Shown here piece by piece: positions 26,104 through 33,456 of a stretch of 51,416 bases of DNA (positions within the stretch are counted from its first letter, which is position 1; each line of letters begins with the position of its first letter). The notes below the pieces were generated by a model. The model saw only the letters and a list, made by a program, of their open reading frames with translations, did not search any database and was not told where the DNA came from. Location: the NCBI GenBank assembly GCA_900551865.1, contig URXV01000009.1:1-51416 (forward strand). The letters run 5' to 3'. This stretch comes from an uncultured Rickettsiales bacterium (GTDB taxonomy: Bacteria; Pseudomonadota; Alphaproteobacteria; RF32; CAG-239). The position numbers and the translations under genes were made by a program.

Positions 26104-26229
26104 TTAGGAGTGATTTTTTACAGATAAGGTTATATCAAAGAACTTTTGTACTTTGTTGTTTCTTTTGTAATAATCGTCTATTCCGGAAAAAATAAATTCT
26201 TCAAGTTTTCCTTTTGTATCGTCGCCCAT
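26104..26229 (-). CDS. Small ORF, possible gene remnant
   Basis: 41 codons starting MGDDTKGKLEEFIFSG and ending at a TAA. The composition is protein-like (acidic, one hydrophobic patch). It overlaps by 52 bases, in another frame, the restored end of the frameshifted gene at 26178-26478. If the TGA that ends that gene's visible frame were a sense codon, this ORF would be its direct in-frame continuation. I do not recognise it and cannot tell which reading is original. Confidence 0.3.
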   Translation of the reverse strand: MGDDTKGKLEEFIFSGIDDYYKRNNKVQKFFDITLSVKNHS

Positions 26230-26478
26230 TTTTCTAAATTTTCCATAGCTTTGAGCAAATAATCAATATCTTCCCCCAGTATTTTCCTTTAATTCAACCC
26301 ACAAATAGGCATTATTTTCAAAAGGAACATTAACTCTGTACACACCGTCTACACAGTTTCTTTTAAAAGGAACTTTTTCACTGTCGTTAAAAACTAAGCT
26401 TTCCTCAGAAAATTCTATATTTTCAAAACTCATAAGGTTAACATACATAAGATTGGAGATAATGGCTGTTTCAAGCAT
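26178..26478 (-). pseudogene. Frameshifted small gene, unrecognised
   Basis: The visible frame gives 71 residues from an ATG at 26478 and stops at a TGA at 26263. Removing one base from the C5 run at 26273-26277 (G5 on the coding strand) joins it to a convincing continuation (TGEDIDYLLKAMENLEKW and onward) that ends at TAG 26178-26180. The repaired protein is 99 residues. The composition suits a small cytoplasmic protein such as an immunity or accessory protein, but no family is recognised. A homopolymer slip in the genome, or a sequencing error, explains the shift. Confidence 0.45.
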
Positions 26479-26515
26479 AAGATTAAAAGCATTTCCGTTT
26501 TTAAAATAGCATTAT

Positions 26516-26640
26516 CTATAAAGTGGTTCCGTCTTCTGTGTACATCTGGAACAGGCCGTGTTGCACACCATTTTTCGAATGTCCGACTTCTTTAATGTTA
26601 TTTTTATAATAATAGAGATAAGATAAAATTAAAAGTCGAT
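26516..26640 (-). pseudogene. Fragment resembling a MORN/YwqK-type repeat protein
   Basis: An open frame without a start codon ends at TAG 26516-26518. Its last residues (YYKNNIKEVGHSKNGVQHG followed by LFQMYTEDG) match the MORN-variant pattern of YwqK-like antitoxin-component proteins, where xNGxxHGxxxxY-xxG units repeat. The 5' part is missing. It lies 38 bases upstream of the frameshifted gene on the same strand, so the two are probably remains of one cluster. The rest of 26010-26640 shows only AT-rich sequence. Confidence 0.4.
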
Positions 26641-26851
26641 TGAGATGAACAGCCTTGCTGCCGGAGGTATGGCAGGAACTGCATCCCATCTTATGGAAAG
26701 GTCAGGTGGCCGCATTGTCTGCTGTCTGTTCTTACAGGAGTTGGCAGAGCTGTCTTTGCAGGCACGGATACCGGTTCCTGTTGTCAGCCTGATAAAATGC
26801 TGGCGTTTTTTTCATAACAGATGTTTTTTTCACAATGGGTGAAAAAAAGTA

Positions 26852-26880
26852 TTGACATTTCAGATGTATGAAAATAAAAT
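26852..26880 (+). promoter_or_regulatory. Strong promoter of the leader-amidoligase operon
   Basis: TTGACA (26852-26857), 17-base spacer, TAAAAT (26875-26880). Predicted start near 26887, giving a leader of about 270 bases before the amidoligase ATG. Confidence 0.75.
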
Positions 26881-26924
26881 CTCCCCTAGTTTATTAAAAA
26901 TGGAAGAATAAAGGTTCTGTTTGT

Positions 26925-27053
26925 ATGACAGCCGTGATGGGCATATATTTGTTTAAGTTTGCTTTCAGAAGATATGGTCTGAAAGCTGCTTGTGCATCGC
27001 TCGTTCTTCCCCTCATTATGATTGCCATTCTCCTTATTAGCCTCTGGCTCTAA
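26925..27053 (+). CDS. Leader ORF: 42-residue small membrane protein or regulatory peptide
   Basis: ATG at 26925 to TAA at 27051-27053, with AAAGG eleven bases upstream. The peptide begins MTAVMGIYLFKFAFRRYGLK and ends in one long hydrophobic stretch (LVLPLIMIAILLISLWL), giving a positive-inside single-pass topology. It lies wholly in the leader of the amidoligase operon. Its stop codon sits inside the 5' arm of a downstream helix (27048-27056), so translation termination would hold that helix open. It could be a true small membrane protein or an attenuation peptide; both fit. No family recognised. Confidence 0.5.
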   Translation: MTAVMGIYLFKFAFRRYGLKAACASLVLPLIMIAILLISLWL

Positions 27054-27111
27054 GTGCTTTTTGCTTAAGCTTAAAGCCCGGACACTTAGAGGTATGATTT
27101 CAGGGCTTTAA
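26961..27111 (+). promoter_or_regulatory. Structured leader with possible pseudoknot ahead of the amidoligase
   Basis: First, GCTTTCAGA / TCTGAAAGC (26961-26969 with 26978-26986) makes a 9-bp hairpin. Next, CTCTAAGTG / CACTTAGAG (27048-27056 with 27083-27091) makes a second 9-bp helix. TTAAAGCCC inside its loop (27071-27079) pairs perfectly with GGGCTTTAA (27103-27111), forming an H-type pseudoknot or a competing helix. No U-tract follows, so control would be at translation or via Rho. All pairings are seen in sequence; the role is inferred. Confidence 0.55.
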
Positions 27112-27159
27112 GATATCAACAGGAAAATAGCCAATCTTTTTTTAATTAATGAGGAAACA

Positions 27160-28890
27160 ATGTCAAAATCAAGCAATGGGTATGGTGCCGGGGAAGAAAA
27201 CGGCACGAAAGTAAAAGAACCGGAAACGGTAACAGCGGCAAAAAATGCATTTAACCAATATTTTGAAATGGCCGGCCGCAAAAGCTTTAAACAGTTTTAT
27301 TATGACTGGCATATCGATGCCATGATAGAGCCGTTTGCCGAGCTCGCGGATTATTTCAGCCGTCGGTATCCCATTGATACGGCAGCGCACTTCGACCGTT
27401 TTGTCAGGGATTTTTGCGACAGCGTCAATACATATAATATTGACTGCGAAAAGTTTTGTTCGGTCAAATCCGGTATTCGCCATAAAGACAAAGAACTTTC
27501 GGACATAATTGATAAGATTGAAACGTTCAGCTTTGAATTTCGCCAGTTTTCATATAGCTTTATGACCGAAAAGGACTATGTCGCCGAATTCGGCCAGTGG
27601 ACGTTTAAGCCGAATTATCCGTATTCTCATATGCACGGCCTGGCTGTTTCCGTTGATATCTTAAACAAAATTTCCGAACATTATAATTCTTTTGAAAATA
27701 GAAGCGTTGCCGAAAAAACGCGTTATGTCGTCGACAATTATCTGCGCACTAATATTGCACCGGATTATCGTTATAAAGCCCGGTATTCCTATAGCGCACG
27801 CAAGGCGGCGGTAAGAGGTTTTGTCAGCTTGCGCAACCGGATGAGCACGGAATATAAAACCGGGCTGTATCGTGATTATACGGATTTGTTCCAGATTGAA
27901 ACCCGTACGCCGACGCCGTTTGGAAAATATCGCCCCAACGGATTTGAACTGGAATTTTATGTTCCTGAAGAATATGGCGATTATTCCAAATTAATCAGTT
28001 ACCTGAAAGAAAAGCACGGTTGGAAAACGGTTTATACGACCAACAAAAATCCTGATGTTTATAATGACGGCCAGTCAGCCGGAGTAATTGAGCGCGATGA
28101 AAGCCTGGCCGCGATGAACGGGCTTGCACCGGTAGAATACGCGTCCCGCATTATGAAATCAAAAGCCGATGAGGCCGAATGCCTGAAAATTATGGATTCG
28201 TTTGACCAGGGGCATGCCAATGTCCATTGTTCCCTGCACCAGCATGTTTCGGCGGAAGGGTTTGATTTAAATACCTATAAGCGTTTGGTTAAGCGTATGA
28301 TGAACCACGAAGACGCCATCGTCAGCAACTTTGCCGCGCCGGAACGCCGCAACAACAAACTGCTGTACGCCACTTATATCAGCCGCAATCTTAGTTCCAA
28401 TGGCAAACGTGATTACCCCTTTTTGTGCGTAATGACCGATTTGTGCGACAATCTGAATGAATTGCGTGAGATGGTGGGCTTTGGCCATAAATACAAGACC
28501 TTGAATATTATGCCGTCCAAGACTGTGGAGTTTCGCTATATGAATGCCAACTTTAACCGCCGTTATGTAGAAGCTTTTCTGCAGTTCAACCGCGATTTTG
28601 TCAACAGTGCGGTTAATAATGGCGGAACGCATATTAATCGCCCGCTGGCCAACAAGTTTAACTGGATGCAGAATGCAGCCGTTGACGGCAAGACGGTTTT
28701 AAAGCCTTTAAGCTACTATTACCAGAAGGCGTATGATCAGTTTCGTCCGGAGAAAAAGGTCGACCCGCATACGATTTATGAAGAAAATGTTTATGCGCGT
28801 CATGTGGCTGATGCCATTAATGCAACCGGAAAATTCGGATATTACAACAGTTGGTTTTTAAAGAGGGTAAGAGATGCAAGAGCAAAATAA
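27160..28890 (+). CDS. Putative amidoligase (Amidoligase_2 family) with long N-terminal extension
   Basis: 576 residues, cytoplasmic. The C-terminal half carries the glutamine-synthetase-fold amidoligase pattern. It includes NGFELEFYVPEEYG (about 260-273), GHANVHCSLHQHVS (351-364, predicted metal/ATP-binding His residues) and LNIMPSKTVEFRYMNANFN (448-466), whose Glu-Phe-Arg block is the family hallmark. About 250 helical residues precede it, much longer than typical members. Such enzymes form amide bonds using ATP, joining a carboxylate to an amine on peptides, proteins or small metabolites. It overlaps the next gene, an N-formylglutamate-amidohydrolase-like enzyme, by 17 bases and sits behind a structured leader. 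The substrate is unknown; the family call is good. Confidence 0.75.
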   Translation: MSKSSNGYGAGEENGTKVKEPETVTAAKNAFNQYFEMAGRKSFKQFYYDWHIDAMIEPFAELADYFSRRYPIDTAAHFDRFVRDFCDSVNTYNIDCEKFCSVKSGIRHKDKELSDIIDKIETFSFEFRQFSYSFMTEKDYVAEFGQWTFKPNYPYSHMHGLAVSVDILNKISEHYNSFENRSVAEKTRYVVDNYLRTNIAPDYRYKARYSYSARKAAVRGFVSLRNRMSTEYKTGLYRDYTDLFQIETRTPTPFGKYRPNGFELEFYVPEEYGDYSKLISYLKEKHGWKTVYTTNKNPDVYNDGQSAGVIERDESLAAMNGLAPVEYASRIMKSKADEAECLKIMDSFDQGHANVHCSLHQHVSAEGFDLNTYKRLVKRMMNHEDAIVSNFAAPERRNNKLLYATYISRNLSSNGKRDYPFLCVMTDLCDNLNELREMVGFGHKYKTLNIMPSKTVEFRYMNANFNRRYVEAFLQFNRDFVNSAVNNGGTHINRPLANKFNWMQNAAVDGKTVLKPLSYYYQKAYDQFRPEKKVDPHTIYEENVYARHVADAINATGKFGYYNSWFLKRVRDARAK

Positions 28891-29608
28891 AGTATTTGAC
28901 ATCATTAATCCGGACAGTTCCAGCCCGTTGGTTTTAACCTGCGAACACGCTTCGGCGGCAATTCCGTCCGGGTATGATAATCTGGGACTTTCCCCGATGT
29001 GGCTGGATACGCATATTGCCAGAGACAAAGGTTGCCGGGAACTGACGGAAACATTGGCGCAAAAACTCGGCTGTACGGCATTTTTAGCCGGATATTCCCG
29101 TCTGTTTATAGATTATAACCGCCGCGAAACCGAAGCAAGCCTGATTGTTGACGAAAGCGACAAAGTCATTATTCCGGGTAATCAGAATTTAAGCGATGCC
29201 GAGCGGAAATACCGGATTGAAAATTATCATCGCCCGTATTACCATGCAATTATGGCTAAGATCGAAAGCCTGAGGCAGCAGGGGGTGACGCCGCGGATTT
29301 TTTCCGTCCATGGCTTTACACCTCAGCTGCGGGGAGGGAGCTTCCGCCCTTGGAATGCCGGGATTTTGTATGTAACTCCCAATGCCTTTGCAGAGAAGCT
29401 TCTGCGCGGACTTCGGAATTTGCCGGAGTTAAAGGTTGATGCCAACGTGCCTTATGATATGCGCCGGTATAACACGGGCGCCGCAGCCATTTGCGGCGAG
29501 GATATCGGACTCGAAAATGCCGTTATAGAAATTCGCGATTCCGAATTTGATGATATGGCAGCCGGGACAGCAAAATGGGGAAATATTTTATACGATATCC
29601 TAAATTGA
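28874..29608 (+). CDS. N-formylglutamate amidohydrolase-family protein
   Basis: 244 residues. Family motifs: LTCEHASAAIPSGYDNLGL near the start, DTHIARDKG, LFIDYNRRE, FSVHGFTPQ and RPWNAGILY. Their His, Glu and Asp residues form the predicted zinc site of the PF05013 fold, related to M14-like hydrolases. Classical members hydrolyse N-formyl-L-glutamate in histidine degradation (HutG). No hut gene is near, and the 17-base overlap with an amidoligase argues for a distinct amide substrate made or edited by that enzyme. AGAGGG precedes the ATG. Family secure, substrate inferred. Confidence 0.85.
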   Translation: MQEQNKVFDIINPDSSSPLVLTCEHASAAIPSGYDNLGLSPMWLDTHIARDKGCRELTETLAQKLGCTAFLAGYSRLFIDYNRRETEASLIVDESDKVIIPGNQNLSDAERKYRIENYHRPYYHAIMAKIESLRQQGVTPRIFSVHGFTPQLRGGSFRPWNAGILYVTPNAFAEKLLRGLRNLPELKVDANVPYDMRRYNTGAAAICGEDIGLENAVIEIRDSEFDDMAAGTAKWGNILYDILN

Positions 29609-29634
29609 CAAAAAAAGCTGGACTTTCATGATAA
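29605..29634 (+). promoter_or_regulatory. Promoter candidate of the secreted Arg/Ser-rich protein gene
   Basis: TTGACA (29605-29610), overlapping the stop codon of the preceding gene, with TGATAA (29629-29634) after 18 bases. A 45-base AT-rich leader without Shine-Dalgarno follows. Confidence 0.45.
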
Positions 29635-29678
29635 ATTATGTTACCTTAATAGCAGAAAACTATTAAAAACATATAGAT

Positions 29679-30563
29679 ATGAAGGCAAAAATTTTTATCA
29701 TGACCTTGTTGGTTATGATACTCTCGGCAGTTCAAGGTTACGCGCAGAGAGAAAACAGAGGCAACACGCGCAGTCATGCAAGAGTTGAACGTTCGCAACG
29801 CAGTACGGTTCGTCCGTCCCGTACTCCGGCGCCTCGTCGGTCTCCGGCAATAAGCAGTCGTCCGTCAACACGGCCGTCAGTATCAAGTCGTAGGGCGCCG
29901 TCATCTCGTTTTGTGCGTAGTACGTCACCGCAGCAGGAAACGTCCCGGCGTTCTGCCGTAACATCGCGGAGAGAAAGGGCAGGGATAATATCCAGCCGTA
30001 CATCTTCGCTGCAGGAAAGGCACGGAATAACAACGCGTCGTCCGGTATCGTCTTCGCGAAATCCCGGTATTTCATCCAGACGCCCACCGGCTCCGCCGCA
30101 TACAGCTCCGCGCCATCGTCCGCCTGCACCGCGCCGTGGTCATATGCCTCCGCCGCCGCATCGTCCGTGGCGTCCGATTTTCGGGCATCATCACGGTTAT
30201 TTGCACCATCACCATCATTGCTATTTCAATAGTTGGTATTGGTACACATGGGGCGGGTATCATAACCGTTTTATCTGTCACCGGCTGTATCATAACAGGT
30301 TTTTTGACAGCCTGCTCGGGTACTATATCTGGGGTGCGATAAACGCGCCGACAAAGCTTGAGATTGGGAATATGATATTGACAAGATATAACAATACGCT
30401 GAAAGTCCAGGTTGGAAACAGTGTGTCGTATCTTGATTTATATCGTTACCAGACAGTCAGCTATCTGGCCGGCTATACAAGCATTGAAGTGACGACCGGA
30501 AACGGCAGTGCATTGGTTCGTTTTTATGACGATTACGGCAATGAGGCGACATATCGTCTGTAA
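29679..30563 (+). CDS. Secreted low-complexity Arg/Ser/Pro- and His-rich protein
   Basis: 294 residues. Signal peptide with likely cleavage after GYA (residue 22). Residues about 23-165 are disordered and strongly basic, built from recurring SSRRP/SRRP-like units. A His-rich cluster (HHHGYLHHHHHCYFNSWYWY, about 174-193) and an aromatic patch follow, then a beta-rich C-terminal domain of about 80 residues. The basic tail would bind anionic surfaces (LPS, nucleic acid, peptidoglycan) and the His cluster could bind metal; both are inference. Start codon lacks a Shine-Dalgarno. No family recognised. A strong terminator follows. Confidence 0.65.
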   Translation: MKAKIFIMTLLVMILSAVQGYAQRENRGNTRSHARVERSQRSTVRPSRTPAPRRSPAISSRPSTRPSVSSRRAPSSRFVRSTSPQQETSRRSAVTSRRERAGIISSRTSSLQERHGITTRRPVSSSRNPGISSRRPPAPPHTAPRHRPPAPRRGHMPPPPHRPWRPIFGHHHGYLHHHHHCYFNSWYWYTWGGYHNRFICHRLYHNRFFDSLLGYYIWGAINAPTKLEIGNMILTRYNNTLKVQVGNSVSYLDLYRYQTVSYLAGYTSIEVTTGNGSALVRFYDDYGNEATYRL

Positions 30564-30618
30564 AGCATGCTTGCTTTACGAGGCCGTATGTTGGTGGTAA
30601 TCGTCGGTAATGCAAAAG

Positions 30619-30646
30619 AAAAAGGGGGCTTCGGCTCCCTTTTTTA
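30619..30646 (+). terminator. Terminator after the secreted protein gene
   Basis: AAAAAGGGGGC, TTCG tetraloop, GCTCCCTTTTTT (one G-T pair). The rest of the 30564-30891 gap holds AT-rich sequence and the next promoter. Confidence 0.85.
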
Positions 30647-30830
30647 TATAAAAAAGAAAAATAAGACAAGGTAAGGTATTGAAATAAAACAAATTTTAGC
30701 AAGGCGGAAGAAAAATCGGACGATTCGGAAAGCGAAATTTGAAAAATAATGCAATTTTTGCAAATTTTGCTTAACCGTTCATCTGAAAAATATGCAGATA
30801 TATAACCGGTTATGCCTGGCAGAGGAAAAT

Positions 30831-30859
30831 TTTACAATAATTTTATAAGGACATATATT
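30831..30859 (+). promoter_or_regulatory. Promoter of the thioredoxin-like / HD operon
   Basis: TTTACA (30831-30836), 17-base spacer, TATATT (30854-30859); predicted start near 30866. Confidence 0.6.
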
Positions 30860-30891
30860 CGTTTTCAGAAAGCGACTAAGGAAAACGGATT

Positions 30892-31146
30892 ATGATAAAT
30901 GTCAGAATTTATTGCATGAAAACACATCGCGACTACGAAAACGTATATATGGTCGTAGATGACGTATTGAAACGCAGCCGGCTTGAATACTGTATTGAAC
31001 GGGTTACGGAGCCGGAGGAACTGTATCGGCGCCGCATATTGTTTCAGCCGCATATCGTTATCAACAGTCGCGTTGTTTTTGCCCGCCGTTGTCCGCTGCG
31101 GGAAGAAGTAACGGAAATTTTGAAAAAAATGAAGTTGATAAAATGA
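30892..31146 (+). CDS. Small thioredoxin-fold protein without CXXC
   Basis: 84 residues with the order beta-alpha-beta-beta-alpha. VRIYCMKT at the first strand, and FQPHIVINSRVV with the cis-Pro region (Pro53), match the thioredoxin_3 / small redox-active disulfide family. In that family GCxxC follows the first strand; here only Cys8 is present (CMKTHRDYENV), so dithiol redox chemistry is not possible. It could act as a monothiol or a binding module. AAGGA precedes the ATG. The HD phosphohydrolase gene follows by 45 bases, perhaps in one transcript. Confidence 0.55.
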   Translation: MINVRIYCMKTHRDYENVYMVVDDVLKRSRLEYCIERVTEPEELYRRRILFQPHIVINSRVVFARRCPLREEVTEILKKMKLIK

Positions 31147-31191
31147 AATCGGAAATCTATACTGCAATATGCAAAAAATAAGGAGAGCAAT

Positions 31192-31743
31192 ATGAAACGT
31201 CTGCTGGTTTATTCTGAAATAATAAAGCATTTGCCGCGTACCGGTTGGAAAAGGAAAGGAATCGCCGTACCCGAAACAGTAGCGTCGCATAGCTGGCAAA
31301 TGGCGTTGATGGCCTTGTATCTCTCGCAAGGCAATGCACTGGAATATGATTTTGACAAGGTTATAAAACTCTGCCTGTGCCATGACCTGGCAGAGAGCAA
31401 GCTTGGCGACATCACTCCTATTGATGCCGCCTACTCCTCAAAAGCCGTCAGGGAAACTGCCGCAATGGTCGAAATTGCCGTTGAAGCTGATTTCCCTGCG
31501 GCGGCGGAACTTTTTGCCGAATATGAAACCGGGGAAACGCCGGAAGCGCAATTGACCAACGACTTGGATAAGCTGGATATGTATGTGCAATCGCTTGATT
31601 ATGAACAAAAATTTCCGGATAAGGACTTGGAAGAATTTCGCCGTTCTGCTGCCGCCGGAATTAAAACGGCGTTAGGCAGAAATTTGCTGCAAGATTTGCA
31701 AAACCGGGAAGAACCGCTGCCTTTTCGTAATATGCCTGAATAA
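31192..31743 (+). CDS. HD-domain phosphohydrolase (YfbR/HDDC2-like 5'-nucleotidase)
   Basis: 183 residues, all-helical. The HD-domain metal ligands are present: His33 (ASHSWQMAL), His64-Asp65 (CHDLAESKLGD) and Asp124 (NDLDKLDMY). The SHSW and CHDLAE-GD signatures are those of the YfbR/HDDC2 group, which dephosphorylates deoxynucleoside 5'-monophosphates and related nucleotides. AAGGAGAG supports the ATG. It converges on the gene at 31755 with only 11 bases between the two stops. Confidence 0.8.
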   Translation: MKRLLVYSEIIKHLPRTGWKRKGIAVPETVASHSWQMALMALYLSQGNALEYDFDKVIKLCLCHDLAESKLGDITPIDAAYSSKAVRETAAMVEIAVEADFPAAAELFAEYETGETPEAQLTNDLDKLDMYVQSLDYEQKFPDKDLEEFRRSAAAGIKTALGRNLLQDLQNREEPLPFRNMPE

Positions 31744-31754
31744 TATATCCCATA

Positions 31755-33248
31755 TTATCGGGAATGTTGAGCTTTAGCCAAAGCCGCTTGTTCCGCCAGC
31801 TTAACGGCTTTTCTGTTCTTCAGATGCTGTTGCTGGAGCTCTTTGTCGGCATGGTCAAATGCACTGTACGTACCGCTTGCCTGAATGCCGCGGCCGTCGC
31901 GCCCCGACTGGATAACCAGCGAATGGATATAAGCTTTGTCTTCATTTCCGCCGGACAAAAGGTTTTTAACTGCTTTATTTTCTTTAGAGTTCGGCGCCAA
32001 TTGATTGTACATTGTAAAAGCATGGGCATACCACTCGCGCGTTGTGCCGTCTTTGTATTCAATTTTTCCGGCTTTTTCCAAACTATCAACCTGTTGGTAG
32101 AGTTTGTCGCGGGCAGTTTCTCCCAAAATAATCTTCAAAGCCGTGTCAAAACGGTTTTTATAGGCTTTTTCCAATGCGCTCATTTCTTTTGTGAAATCAG
32201 CAGTTTTAGATTCTTTACTTTTCTGAGATTTAGAAACTTTTTGCTGAACCGGCTGTTGTTGTTTTACCGTAACCTCAGTCTTGTTTTGCTTGGCATTGTC
32301 ATCGGCTTTGCTGAACTGGTTTTGTACAAATTTTCCTCCAAAATATCCGACAAAAGCCAATCCGGTAACAACCGCAGCTTTCTTAGTCCATTTTTTGGCG
32401 GCAGCCGCAGATGCAGGAATAATGGCTATGGCTGTCATAGCAGCTTTCTTTGCCCAGTCCCGCATTTTTGCAAAGAACCCATTGCGTTCTTTTTTCTTTG
32501 CGGCGGCAGTTGGTTTGTGTTCATCGTTCTGGCGTTTTCTGCCTTCCGGGATTCTGTTCGCTGGTATTGCCTTTGCGTTCTTACCTTCGGCCGAAACAAC
32601 GCGGTTGTCTTTAGATTTGTCAGTTGTTTTTTTCTGCGAAACAGCGATGCCTTTTTCAATTCTGTCTTTCACTAGCCGTTTTTGCTGGTATGTCCCGAAA
32701 GTGTCTGCAAGTTTGGCAAAATCTTCATCAGCCGGCATTTCTCCCCGTAAGGTTCGGTTGATTTTTTCCATGGCGAAACTTCTTAATTTATCCTGCAGTC
32801 TGACAGTGGAATATTCTTTTTCATCTTTAAGCAGAGAGGCAATGAGCAGCATATCTTTGGAGCTGAGAAGAGCCGCTTCTTTTTTGCTGTTCAGGATTTT
32901 AAAACGCGTAGTCTGAAAAGCCTTTTTCTTTTCGTCTTCTTTGTGGCGGCTGATTGCTTCAAGCTTGTATTTAGTTTCAGCCTTTTTCAGCGACTTGACG
33001 ATTCTGTGGTATTTAGACTGTCTCAAAATGGCAAAATAGTCCGGCAGCATATCGGAAGCTTCGGCAGTGGGAACAGCCTTGCCTGCAATATAATCTTCAA
33101 GAAAATCAGCGCTTTGTCTTTCAATAACTCTTGAATATACGCCGAAAGTATCTTTGTGGTCATAATCAGGATTAACGCCCGCCTGCGCCTCAACAATTGT
33201 TTTTAACCAGCTTTCATCGTAAATTTTGACATTTTTATTTTGCGGCAT
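31755..33248 (-). CDS. Large charged protein with one central membrane segment, unrecognised
   Basis: 497 residues. The N-terminal ~260 are Lys/Glu-rich helices. A hydrophobic stretch near 285-330 (MTAIAIIPASAAAAK, then VVTGLAFVGYFGGKFVQ) is likely one or two membrane passes, followed by a Lys/Gln-rich linker and a helical C-terminal domain (about 360-497) containing TREWYAHAFTMYNQLAPNSK. No enzymatic motif is seen. AAAAGG lies before the ATG. It resembles the charged protein at 18744 in style; both may be lineage-specific. An envelope-anchored scaffold or effector is possible but unsupported. Confidence 0.6.
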   Translation of the reverse strand: MPQNKNVKIYDESWLKTIVEAQAGVNPDYDHKDTFGVYSRVIERQSADFLEDYIAGKAVPTAEASDMLPDYFAILRQSKYHRIVKSLKKAETKYKLEAISRHKEDEKKKAFQTTRFKILNSKKEAALLSSKDMLLIASLLKDEKEYSTVRLQDKLRSFAMEKINRTLRGEMPADEDFAKLADTFGTYQQKRLVKDRIEKGIAVSQKKTTDKSKDNRVVSAEGKNAKAIPANRIPEGRKRQNDEHKPTAAAKKKERNGFFAKMRDWAKKAAMTAIAIIPASAAAAKKWTKKAAVVTGLAFVGYFGGKFVQNQFSKADDNAKQNKTEVTVKQQQPVQQKVSKSQKSKESKTADFTKEMSALEKAYKNRFDTALKIILGETARDKLYQQVDSLEKAGKIEYKDGTTREWYAHAFTMYNQLAPNSKENKAVKNLLSGGNEDKAYIHSLVIQSGRDGRGIQASGTYSAFDHADKELQQQHLKNRKAVKLAEQAALAKAQHSR

Positions 33249-33335
33249 AATCTAAACCTTTTCAAAAAAACATAAAGTATAACTTTTATATCACTCAAAA
33301 TATATTTTGTCAACATTTTGTTTATATAAAATAGA

Positions 33336-33365
33336 AATCCCGTTCTGCCAGAGCAAAACGGGATT
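33336..33365 (-). terminator. Terminator of the 95-residue membrane protein gene
   Basis: AATCCCGTT / AACGGGATT (9 bp) with T-rich tail on the minus strand. Confidence 0.7.
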
Positions 33366-33387
33366 GTTGAATGCGGCAATAAAAGCA

Positions 33388-33428
33388 AATGCAGCAAAAT
33401 GCAAAAACTTTGCCATATTTGCTGCATT
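33388..33428. repeat. Nested perfect inverted repeat
   Basis: AATGCAGCAAA (33388-33398) is mirrored exactly by TTTGCTGCATT (33418-33428). Inside, GCAAA (33401-33405) is mirrored by TTTGC (33409-33413). It lies between the gene stop at 33457 and its terminator, so it may be an extended 3'-UTR structure. Confidence 0.75.
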
Positions 33429-33456
33429 AGCGCACCGGATGCTGTCGATACGCATT

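Noticed and set aside
26263..26265. TGA read as tryptophan, joining two small ORFs
   Set aside because: map and radC end with TGA at the family-expected position, so TGA is a stop in this genome; a frameshift in the C5 run explains the break as well.
26645..26842. Open frame of 65 codons on plus
   Set aside because: No Shine-Dalgarno, biased composition and no recognisable domain; it lies between decayed genes and a clear promoter. Treated as chance.
25933..27159. Integrated mobile element at the tRNA-Thr 3' end
   Set aside because: No integrase, no repeat of the tRNA end within the window and no transposase; only gene fragments are seen.
28874..29608. HutG of histidine degradation
   Set aside because: The family matches, but no hutH, hutU or hutI is near and the gene overlaps an amidoligase, so I did not assign the hut role or symbol.
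33388..33428. CRISPR repeat
   Set aside because: Only one palindrome, no regularly spaced copies and no cas genes in the window.
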